A DNA stretch of 10,058 nt, from the NCBI GenBank assembly GCA_945957335.1, contig CAMFLJ010000123.1:1-10058 (forward strand), given 5' to 3'. The position numbers and the translations under genes are program-made. Within the stretch, counting starts at the first letter, position 1. Each line of letters opens with the position of its first letter. The DNA comes from an uncultured Actinomycetes bacterium. GTDB lineage: Bacteria > Actinomycetota > Acidimicrobiia > Acidimicrobiales > Acidimicrobilacustridaceae. A model generated the notes under the pieces. It made no database searches. It worked only from the letters and a program-made list of their open reading frames with translations, and had not been told where the DNA came from. This document shows, piece by piece, positions 1-5,626 of this stretch.

Positions 1-903
<903 letters not shown>

Positions 904-911
904 GGGCGGGA

Positions 912-917
912 ACGCTA
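912..917 (-). promoter_or_regulatory. -10 box of lysC (leaderless promoter)
   Basis: TAGCGT on the minus strand, 8 bases before the lysC GTG start. It fits the actinobacterial TANNNT -10 consensus at the distance expected if transcription begins at the start codon. No convincing -35 is seen. It is one of several near-identical boxes ahead of starts in this window. Confidence 0.6.
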
Positions 918-1006
918 CCGGCCGCGCGCAACCCGCCCGAAACCACGGGGGCCGCCGACGCGCGGGCCCTCCGGATCCGTGAGGCCCTCCCGGATCGTGT
1001 TGGCAC

Positions 1007-1012
1007 TAGGTT
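1007..1012 (+). promoter_or_regulatory. -10 box of the cyclophilin-like gene (leaderless promoter)
   Basis: TAGGTT ends 9 bases before the ATG at 1022. No Shine-Dalgarno lies in between (CACGCCGCC). With the lysC box at 912-917 it makes the 118-base divergent intergenic region a back-to-back promoter pair. I see nothing else convincing in that region. Confidence 0.55.
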
Positions 1013-1021
1013 CACGCCGCC

Positions 1022-1897
1022 ATGGCCCGACCGACCAACCGCCGCCAGAGGGAGGCCTCGCGCCAGCGGGCGCAGCAGGCGGCCGAGGCGCGCCGGGCCA
1101 GCACCAGGAGGCGCCAGCGGGTCATCGCCGGCGCGGTGGCCGTGATCGTGGTGCTCGGCGTGGTGGCCGCGGTGTTCGGCTCGCGCTCGTCCACCACCCG
1201 GTCGACGACCTCCACCACCGCCGCGTCCTCCACCACGGTGCCCGCCCGCACGAGCAGCACGCAGCTGCCGGCCAACGGCATCCAGCCCGCCACCGTGGCC
1301 ATGGGGGCGACCCTCACCGGCCCCACACCGTGCCCGGCCGAGGACGGCTCGTCGCCCCGCACCACCCTCTTCGCCCAGGCGCCGCCGACCTGCATCGACC
1401 CCGGGTTCTTCCACATCGCCACCATCGCCACCTCGGCCGGCACGATGACCGTGCAGCTCAACCCCAAGCTGGCCCCGCAGACCGTGAACGACTTCGTGGT
1501 GCTCGCCCGCTACCACTTCTACGACGGCCAGCCCGTCACTTCGATCACGTCGCGCCAGTCGTTCACCATCGGCCTCGCCTTCACCGGTGAGGGCGCCGAC
1601 CGGGCCCCCGGGTTCACCTTCGCCGGGGACCCGGCCGCGCAGGGCACCGTCCTCACCCCCGGCACCCTGGCCACCGGCGGGCCCGCGGGCTCGGCCGGCG
1701 ACCGCGGCCAGCTGGTCGTGGCCACCTACGAGGACGCCGCCGGCATCGACCCGGGCGTCACCGCGTTCGGCTTCATGCTCTCGGGCGACGAGGTGCTGCG
1801 CGCCGTCGACGCCCTCGCCACCCAGAGCGGGCTGCCCGCCGCGCCGGTCACGATCACCTCGATCACGGTCACGCGCAGCTCCGCCATCCCAGGCTGA
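1022..1897 (+). CDS. Membrane-anchored cyclophilin-type peptidyl-prolyl isomerase-like protein with degenerate active site
   Basis: 291 residues. A very basic N-terminus (residues 1-33, rich in Arg/Gln) is followed by one hydrophobic segment (about 34-53) and a Ser/Thr-rich linker (about 54-82), so the protein should sit N-in with its main domain outside the membrane. Residues about 135-285 follow the cyclophilin fold: SAGTMTVQLNPKLAPQTVNDFVVLARYHFYDG resembles the first half of the family (split here as SAGTMTVQLNPKLAPQTV and NDFVVLARYHFYDG), and TAFGFMLSGDEVLRAVD the usual VFGxVxxGxDVVxxI region. After YDG (167-169) a normal cyclophilin has FHR plus a Gln-Gly-Gly-Asp-Pro stretch; here the aligned residues are VTS and TIGLAF, so the catalytic Arg and the QGGDP loop are missing. 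It may therefore be a binding or chaperone domain rather than an active isomerase. The ATG follows a TAGGTT box without a ribosome site. The stop lies 16 bases before the FKBP gene. Fold assignment is good; loss of activity is inferred. Confidence 0.85.
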   Translation: MARPTNRRQREASRQRAQQAAEARRASTRRRQRVIAGAVAVIVVLGVVAAVFGSRSSTTRSTTSTTAASSTTVPARTSSTQLPANGIQPATVAMGATLTGPTPCPAEDGSSPRTTLFAQAPPTCIDPGFFHIATIATSAGTMTVQLNPKLAPQTVNDFVVLARYHFYDGQPVTSITSRQSFTIGLAFTGEGADRAPGFTFAGDPAAQGTVLTPGTLATGGPAGSAGDRGQLVVATYEDAAGIDPGVTAFGFMLSGDEVLRAVDALATQSGLPAAPVTITSITVTRSSAIPG

Positions 1898-1898
1898 G

Positions 1899-1904
1899 TA
1901 GCGT
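1899..1904 (+). promoter_or_regulatory. -10 box of the FKBP gene (leaderless promoter)
   Basis: TAGCGT begins one base after the TGA stop of the cyclophilin-like gene and ends 9 bases before the ATG at 1914. The spacer CCCCCGCCG has no Shine-Dalgarno, so the FKBP gene probably has its own leaderless start despite the 16-base gap to its upstream neighbour. Confidence 0.6.
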
Positions 1905-1913
1905 CCCCCGCCG

Positions 1914-2597
1914 ATGGGTACCTCCAAGCGCGAACGCCAGAAGGCCGGCCACCAGGCCCGGCTGTCGGTCGAGCGGGCCGCCATGGCCCGCTACCAGCGG
2001 CGTCGCCGCCTGCTCACCGCCCTCGCCGTCTTCGTCGGCGTCATCGCCGTGGCCGGGCTCTTCGTCCTCCTGAGCCGCAGCGGCAGCTCCTCCACCGCGA
2101 CCGCCACCACCACCACGACGGCCAGCACCACCACGACCACCCTCGAGTCGGCCCTCGGCAAGCCGTGCGTCGCCCTCGCCGACCCGCTCCCCGCGGGCGC
2201 CCCCGAGGTGCCGGTGCCCGTGGGTGACCCGCCGAGCGACCTCGTCAGCCAGGACCTCGTGACCGGCACCGGTGCCACCGTGGCGCTCGGCGACTCGGTG
2301 ACCGTGAACTACATCGGCGTCTCGTGCTCGACCGGCAAGATCTTCGACTCGTCGTACACCCGGGGCACGCCGGCCACCTTCACCCTGGCCGAGGGCCAGC
2401 TCATCGAGGGCTGGACCTCCGGCCTGCCGGGCATGCAGGTCGGCGGCCGGCGCCTGCTGGTGATCCCGCCCTCGCTGGGCTACGGCTCGACCGGCCAGGG
2501 CGCGATCGCCCCGGACGAGACGCTGGTGTTCGTCGTCGACGTGGTCGACGCCGGTCCCGCCACCACGACCACGACCGCCGCCACCGCCACCCCCTGA
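1914..2597 (+). CDS. Membrane-anchored FKBP-type peptidyl-prolyl cis-trans isomerase
   Basis: 227 residues with the same plan as its upstream neighbour: basic N-terminus (1-32), one membrane segment (about 33-53), Thr-rich linker (about 59-76), then an FKBP domain (about 118-213) and a Thr/Ala-rich tail. The FKBP pocket looks intact: by alignment to human FKBP12, Tyr133, Phe144-Asp145 (KIFDSS), Ile164 and Trp167 (LIEGW), Tyr190 (SLGYG) and Phe206 (TLVFVVDV) match Tyr26, Phe36-Asp37, Ile56, Trp59, Tyr82 and Phe99. It should catalyse or assist folding around prolyl bonds of exported or membrane proteins on the outer face of the cytoplasmic membrane. Cys85 and Cys138 lie outside the membrane and could in principle form a disulfide. 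The start is supported by the TAGCGT box 9 bases upstream. It converges with the S51-like gene across a 52-base gap containing a hairpin. Confidence 0.93.
   Translation: MGTSKRERQKAGHQARLSVERAAMARYQRRRRLLTALAVFVGVIAVAGLFVLLSRSGSSSTATATTTTTASTTTTTLESALGKPCVALADPLPAGAPEVPVPVGDPPSDLVSQDLVTGTGATVALGDSVTVNYIGVSCSTGKIFDSSYTRGTPATFTLAEGQLIEGWTSGLPGMQVGGRRLLVIPPSLGYGSTGQGAIAPDETLVFVVDVVDAGPATTTTTAATATP
2091..2141 (+). repeat. ACC/ACG triplet-rich low-complexity tract in FKBP gene
   Basis: Nearly uninterrupted Thr (and Ala/Ser) codons encode the linker between membrane segment and FKBP domain (residues 60-76). A shorter similar tract lies at about 2559-2591, encoding the tail. Such triplet tracts can change length by slippage without shifting the frame. 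Confidence 0.6.
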
Positions 2598-2616
2598 GCC
2601 CGGCCGCGCCACGGCT

Positions 2617-2633
2617 GCCGGCTCTTCGCCGGC
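2617..2633. terminator. Hairpin between convergent genes, possible bidirectional terminator
   Basis: GCCGGC-TCTTC-GCCGGC: a perfect 6-base-pair stem with a 5-base loop, 20 bases after the FKBP stop and 16 bases beyond the stop of the convergent S51-like gene. No U-tract follows on either strand, which is common for high-GC actinobacterial terminators but limits confidence. Confidence 0.45.
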
Positions 2634-2649
2634 GCCCCGAACGCCTCGA

Positions 2650-3330
2650 TCAGGCGGGGACGGCCGGCTGGGGCAGATCGGCCAGGGTGGCCGGACGCCC
2701 ACCACGGTGCACCGCCGGGGTGGCCACGCCCGTGGCGCGCCAGGTGCCGTCGGGGTCGAGCACCACCGCGGTGCGCTCGGGAAGCTCGACGAGCACGACG
2801 TCGGCGGGGGCCAGCTCGACCGTGCGCCGCACCTTGTCGGGCGACCACAGGTTCGAACGGGCCACGACGGCCATGCGGGGCAGCAGGCCGAGGCCGATGG
2901 TGAAGGCCCCGCCGCGGGTGTCGACCATGGGGTCGCACAGCACGTCGGCGCCGGCCCCGCTGCCGGCCAGCGCGGCACCGCCGGCCCAGGCCGAGCAGAG
3001 CGCCTCGAGCACGGGCGTGTCCTTCAGCACCGAGCGCAGGTGCATCGGCGAGGTGCCGGTGACGTAGAGGAAGCGGGCGTTGGCAACGGCGTCGACGTTC
3101 TCGGCCACCAGCGCGTCGGGCCGGGTGTAGACGGGCACCTCGCGGAGGCCGACGCCGAGGGCCTCGAACCAGGCGCGGGCACCGGCGACGACCTTCCCTG
3201 GGTTCTCGTAGGCCGAGCCGGTGGCGAGCAGGGCCACCTCGTCGGCGCCGACGGCGGCGAGCAGCTCGGCGTCGAAGTCACAGCCCGGGGCGAACTCGTC
3301 GCCGCCCACGAGGGCGAGGGGGCCGCTCAC
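2650..3330 (-). CDS. Peptidase S51/cyanophycinase-like (type 1 glutamine amidotransferase-like) protein lacking the catalytic serine
   Basis: 226 residues starting at a GTG (VSGPLALVGGDEF) whose first bases overlap the stop of the upstream methyltransferase-like gene (GTGA, 3330-3327), so it is translationally coupled. The fold resembles peptidase E/cyanophycinase: N-terminal GG at 9-10, ATGSAYENP (37-44), YVTGTSPMHLRS (89-100) and a nucleophile-elbow-like LAGSGAGADVL (121-131). Active family members have Ser immediately before Ala-Gly-Ala (GxSAGA); here that place is Gly125 (codon GGG), with Ser124 one place early. The following ARSNLW (157-162) also shows no His where family members usually carry one. 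It is thus probably not an ordinary Ser-His peptidase; ligand binding or a shifted nucleophile remains possible. The letters GGDEF at residues 9-13 are coincidental. Substrate and pathway are unknown. Fold assignment moderate, function not assigned. Confidence 0.75.
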   Translation of the reverse strand: MSGPLALVGGDEFAPGCDFDAELLAAVGADEVALLATGSAYENPGKVVAGARAWFEALGVGLREVPVYTRPDALVAENVDAVANARFLYVTGTSPMHLRSVLKDTPVLEALCSAWAGGAALAGSGAGADVLCDPMVDTRGGAFTIGLGLLPRMAVVARSNLWSPDKVRRTVELAPADVVLVELPERTAVVLDPDGTWRATGVATPAVHRGGRPATLADLPQPAVPA

Positions 3331-3875
3331 GACCCGGCCTCGACGGGGACGGCGGGGGCCACGGCCGGCACCGCCGGGCGCACGGCGTGGACCTCGACGC
3401 CGTGGCGCAGGGGGGAGACGGCGGTGGGCATGGAGAACCTCTCGATGTCGTCGAGGGAGAACGAGGTGGTGCGCATGGCGGCGGTGACGTCGCGGGCGAC
3501 GTGGAAGCCCCGCAGGCGCGGGGCGGCCGACCACATGGACGCGGACAGCAGGGCGGCGAGGCCCGGCCGGCCGGTGGGCTCGACGAGCAGGACCCGGCCC
3601 TCGGGCGAGAGCAGGCGGTCGATGCCGCGGAGGGCGGCGCCGAGGTCGGGGAAGCGCACGAGCTGGCCGACCACGAGGGCCGTGTCGTAGGCGGGCACGA
3701 CGTGGCGCTCGACCGAGGCCCGGGCGACCTCGGCCCGGTGCTCGGCCAGGTCGAGGTCGAGCACCCGGCCGACCACCTGCCCGAGGAGCAGCCGCCGACG
3801 GCGCTCGAGCTCGATCTCCACGGCGGCCGGGAAGCGGCAGGGCCGCTCGACGACCTGGGGCACCTTGCTCACCAC
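3327..3875 (-). CDS. Truncated class I SAM methyltransferase-like protein
   Basis: 182 residues from a GTG at 3875 (an adjacent GTG at 3872 is equally possible). I prefer these to an in-frame GTG at 3902 because a TAGCGT box (3888-3883) lies 7 or 10 bases before them. The second half resembles UbiE-like methyltransferases: AYDTALVVGQLVRFPDLGAAL (given as AYDTALVVG, 62-70, and RFPDLGAALRGIDRLL, 74-89), SPEGRVLLVEP (90-100), then GFHVARDVTAAMRTTSF (123-139). The first half is too short: VLDLD (38-42) sits where motif I should be but lacks its Gly-rich GxGxG loop, and roughly half of the Rossmann fold between motif I and motif IV is absent. SAM binding is therefore doubtful. It forms an operon with the S51-like gene through a GTGA overlap and is divergent from the 3-hydroxybutyryl-CoA dehydrogenase. 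I cannot name a substrate. It could be a decaying gene, though the frame is intact. Confidence 0.7.
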   Translation of the reverse strand: MVSKVPQVVERPCRFPAAVEIELERRRRLLLGQVVGRVLDLDLAEHRAEVARASVERHVVPAYDTALVVGQLVRFPDLGAALRGIDRLLSPEGRVLLVEPTGRPGLAALLSASMWSAAPRLRGFHVARDVTAAMRTTSFSLDDIERFSMPTAVSPLRHGVEVHAVRPAVPAVAPAVPVEAGS

Positions 3876-3882
3876 GGCGGTC

Positions 3883-3888
3883 ACGCTA
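3883..3888 (-). promoter_or_regulatory. -10 box of the methyltransferase-like gene (leaderless promoter)
   Basis: TAGCGT on the minus strand, 7 bases before GTG 3875 and 10 before GTG 3872. It helps choose the start, because a GTG at 3902 would place the box inside the coding region. Confidence 0.55.
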
Positions 3889-3936
3889 GTGCCGCCGACC
3901 ACGGCCGCCCGCCGCCGACGGACTGGCCGCGAAAGC

Positions 3937-3948
3937 TACCGATCAGTA
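3937..3948. promoter_or_regulatory. Putative TetR-type operator ahead of hbdA
   Basis: TACCGATCAGTA: an inverted repeat with one mismatched pair (C3940/A3945), overlapping the likely -10 box of the dehydrogenase gene at 3947-3952. Its core differs by one base from the perfect palindrome ahead of ecm (5574-5583). Repressor function and the TetR class are inferred from position and form. In the divergent gap it could also affect the methyltransferase-like gene. Confidence 0.6.
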
Positions 3949-3952
3949 ACAT
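3947..3952 (+). promoter_or_regulatory. -10 box of hbdA
   Basis: TAACAT fits TANNNT and would start transcription near 3959-3961, giving a leader of about 30 bases with a Shine-Dalgarno (AAGGGG at 3974-3979, 10 bases before the ATG). This leadered arrangement differs from the leaderless-looking neighbours. No clear -35 is seen. Confidence 0.5.
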
Positions 3953-3989
3953 CTCACCCCTTCGTCGCCTCACAAGGGGAAGCAGCACC

Positions 3990-4844
3990 ATGGCCATCGC
4001 ACGCATCGGCATCGTCGGGTCCGGGATCATGGGCTCCGGCATCGCAGAGGTCGCCGCCACCACCGGCCACGAGGTCGTGCTGCGCTCCCGCAAGATCGAG
4101 TCGGCCCAGGCCATGCTCGCCGCCCTCGAGAAGTCGCTGGCCCGCCAGGTCGAGAAGGGCCGCCGCGAGCAGGCCGACGCCGACGCCGCCCTCGCCCGGG
4201 TCACCGCCACCGCCGACCTCGCCGACCTGGCCGACTGCGACCTCGTGATCGAGTCGGTCGTCGAGGACCTCGACGTGAAGAAGCAGCTGTTCGTCGAGCT
4301 CGACGGCATCGTGCGCGAGGGCGCCATCCTCGCCACCAACACCTCCACCCTCCCGGTGGTCGAGATGGCCGTCGTCACCGGTCGCCCCGAGCGGGTGTGC
4401 GGCGTGCACTTCTTCAACCCCGCCCCCGCCATGAGCCTCGTCGAGATCGTCCGCCCGCTCACCGCCTCCGACGAGACCATCGCCGAGGTCCAGGCCTTCG
4501 CCGCCGCGTGCGGCAAGAAGCCCGTCGAGGTCGCCGACCGCGCCGGCTTCATCGTGAACGCCCTCCTCTTCCCGTACCTCAACAACGCGGTGCGGATGCT
4601 CGAGAACGGCGTCGCCTCCCGCGACGACATCGACGAGGCGATGAAGGGCGGCTGCAACTTCCCGATGGGGCCCCTCGCCCTGCTCGACCTGGTCGGCCTC
4701 GACACGTCGGTGGCCATCCTCGACGCCCTCTACGACGAGTTCCGCGACCCGAACTACTCGCCGGTGCCCCGCCTGCGCCGCATGGTCTCGGCCGGCCAGC
4801 TCGGCCGCAAGACCAAGCTCGGCTTCTACGACTACAGCAAGTAG
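3990..4844 (+). CDS. hbdA: 3-hydroxybutyryl-CoA dehydrogenase
   Basis: 284 residues, the usual length of single-domain 3-hydroxyacyl-CoA dehydrogenases. It interconverts acetoacetyl-CoA and 3-hydroxybutyryl-CoA with a nicotinamide cofactor in the cytoplasm. The N-terminal Rossmann fold shows GSGIMGSGIA (10-19, GxGxxG). Ser119 (TNTST), His140 and Glu152 (GVHFFNPAPAMSLVEIV), and Asn190 (GFIVN) match Ser137, His158, Glu170 and Asn208 of the human enzyme. The C-terminal domain has FPMGPLALLDLVGLD (224-238) and ends in GRKTKLGFYDYSK. At the end of the second beta strand, where NAD enzymes usually have an acidic residue, it has LRSRK (31-35), which suggests NADP(H). The start is set by AAGGGG upstream and the position of the GxGxxG. 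An operator-like palindrome shared with ecm precedes it. With Ecm downstream it fits acetyl-CoA assimilation through the ethylmalonyl-CoA pathway or polyhydroxybutyrate/butanoate metabolism. Confidence 0.93.
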   Translation: MAIARIGIVGSGIMGSGIAEVAATTGHEVVLRSRKIESAQAMLAALEKSLARQVEKGRREQADADAALARVTATADLADLADCDLVIESVVEDLDVKKQLFVELDGIVREGAILATNTSTLPVVEMAVVTGRPERVCGVHFFNPAPAMSLVEIVRPLTASDETIAEVQAFAAACGKKPVEVADRAGFIVNALLFPYLNNAVRMLENGVASRDDIDEAMKGGCNFPMGPLALLDLVGLDTSVAILDALYDEFRDPNYSPVPRLRRMVSAGQLGRKTKLGFYDYSK

Positions 4845-4859
4845 CGCCCGGCGCTCCGG

Positions 4860-4865
4860 TAGAAA
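4860..4865 (+). promoter_or_regulatory. -10-like box of aat (leaderless promoter)
   Basis: TAGAAA, 7 bases before the GTG start at 4873. The last base departs from TANNNT, but the preceding CCGG matches the lysC box context. The GGGAG at 4867-4871 is too close to the start (1 base) to serve as a normal ribosome site, which favours a leaderless start. Confidence 0.45.
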
Positions 4866-4872
4866 CGGGAGC

Positions 4873-5544
4873 GTGCCGCCCGAGCCACCGCCGTCCGACT
4901 GGCAGTTCCCGCCACCGGACACCGCCGACGAGCACGGGCTCGTCGGCATCGGGGCCGACCTCGAGCCCGGAACCCTCCTCAGCGCGTACCGCCGCGGCAT
5001 GTTCCCCATGCCGCTGTCCGGCCGCCGGCCCATCGGCTGGTGGTCGCCCGACCCGCGCGGGGTCCTGCCCCTCGACGGGCTCCGGGTCTCGCGCTCGCTG
5101 CGCCGGTCGCTTCGCCGCTACGAGGTGCACGTCGACCGCGCCTTCGACGAGGTCGTCGCCGCCTGCGCCGACCCGACCCGCGACGGCGGGTGGATCACCG
5201 CCGACATCCGCACGGCCTACGGTCGCCTGCACCGCCTCGGGTGGGCCCACTCGGTCGAGGCGTGGGACGTCGAGACGGGCGAGCTGGCCGGCGGGCTCTA
5301 CGGCGTGCAGATCGCCGGGCTCTTCGCCGGCGAGTCGATGTTCCAGCGCGGGGTCGACGCCTCCAAGGTGGCCCTCGTGGGGCTGGTCGAGCGGCTGACG
5401 GCGGCCGGGGCGGTGCTGCTCGACGTGCAGTGGCAGACCGACCACCTGGCCTCGCTCGGGGCGGTCGAGGTGGCCCGGGACGACTACCTCGAGCTCCTGG
5501 CCGACGCGCTGGCCACGCCCGCCGCCCGGCTCGGCGACGGCTGA
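4873..5544 (+). CDS. aat: Leucyl/phenylalanyl-tRNA-protein transferase
   Basis: Transfers Leu or Phe from aminoacyl-tRNA to proteins with N-terminal Arg or Lys, making bacterial N-degrons for ClpS/ClpAP-type degradation. 223 residues, a normal length. The family sequence runs throughout: GLVGIGADLEPGTLLSAYRRG (split: GLVGIGADL 22-30, LLSAYRRGMFPM 35-46), WWSPDPRGVLPLD (56-68), WITADIRTAYGRLH (107-120), GLYGVQIAGLFAGESMF (141-157), LLDVQWQTDHLASLGA (182-197). Glu154 and the Asp184-x-Gln186 pair correspond to the catalytic Glu156 and Asp186/Gln188 of the E. coli enzyme. Start is GTG: no other start fits before the conserved GLVGIG, and a -10-like box lies 7 bases upstream. It lies 28 bases after hbdA and is followed by a strong hairpin, so it is probably its own unit rather than part of the CoA pathway. 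Confidence 0.95.
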   Translation: MPPEPPPSDWQFPPPDTADEHGLVGIGADLEPGTLLSAYRRGMFPMPLSGRRPIGWWSPDPRGVLPLDGLRVSRSLRRSLRRYEVHVDRAFDEVVAACADPTRDGGWITADIRTAYGRLHRLGWAHSVEAWDVETGELAGGLYGVQIAGLFAGESMFQRGVDASKVALVGLVERLTAAGAVLLDVQWQTDHLASLGAVEVARDDYLELLADALATPAARLGDG

Positions 5545-5546
5545 GC

Positions 5547-5568
5547 GGGCCCGGGGCGCTCCGGGCCC
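5547..5568 (+). terminator. Hairpin after aat, probable terminator
   Basis: GGGCCCGG-GGCGCT-CCGGGCCC: a perfect 8-base-pair GC stem with a 6-base loop, 2 bases past the aat stop. Only TGG-TT follows, no real U-tract. It separates aat from the ecm control region. Confidence 0.6.
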
Positions 5569-5573
5569 TGGTT

Positions 5574-5583
5574 ACCGATCGGT
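5574..5583. promoter_or_regulatory. Putative TetR-type operator ahead of ecm
   Basis: ACCGATCGGT is a perfect 10-base palindrome; the wider TT-ACCGATCGGT-CA keeps one further outer T/A pair. It lies 43 bases before the preferred ecm start and matches the hbdA element (3937-3948) in 9 of 10 core positions. Such ACCGA-TCGGT palindromes resemble sites of TetR-family regulators of acyl-CoA metabolism; the regulator itself is not in the window. Confidence 0.65.
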
Positions 5584-5621
5584 CATCGTCGTGACAGAAG
5601 GGTCACGGCTGGGCGACGATG
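5584..5621. repeat. Nested inverted repeats in the ecm upstream region
   Basis: CATCGTCG (5584-5591) and CGACGATG (5614-5621) form a perfect 8-base inverted repeat. Within it lies a second one, TGAC-AGAAGG-GTCA (5592-5605). Together they span the whole stretch between the operator palindrome and the ecm start, and overlap the possible -35 and -10. They may be a further protein-binding site or an RNA hairpin; the sequence alone does not decide. Confidence 0.5.
5591..5620 (+). promoter_or_regulatory. Possible ecm promoter (-35 GTGACA, -10 GACGAT)
   Basis: GTGACA (5591-5596) is one base from TTGACA, and GACGAT (5615-5620) lies 18 bases downstream, ending 6 bases before the ATG at 5627. GACGAT lacks the first T of TANNNT, so this is weaker than the other boxes. 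If real, the mRNA is leaderless and the operator sits just upstream of the -35. Confidence 0.35.
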
Positions 5622-5626
5622 GGCCC

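Noticed and set aside
3292..3306. The string GGDEF near the N-terminus of the S51-like protein
   Set aside because: It lies in the first strand and loop of a peptidase E-like fold, with none of the surrounding diguanylate cyclase sequence; coincidence.
3876..3902. GTG at 3902 as the start of the methyltransferase-like gene
   Set aside because: It would put the TAGCGT box inside the gene; the GTG codons at 3875 and 3872 fit the leaderless spacing seen elsewhere.
4853..4872. GCTCC...GGAGC inverted repeat between hbdA and aat as a terminator
   Set aside because: Only a 5-base-pair stem with a 10-base loop, and it coincides with the aat promoter box; too weak to call.
5591..5626. GTG at 5591 as the ecm start, adding 12 residues
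   Set aside because: The extra residues are not typical of Ecm, no ribosome site precedes the GTG, and the stretch is occupied by inverted repeats and possible promoter boxes; ATG 5627 gives the normal length.
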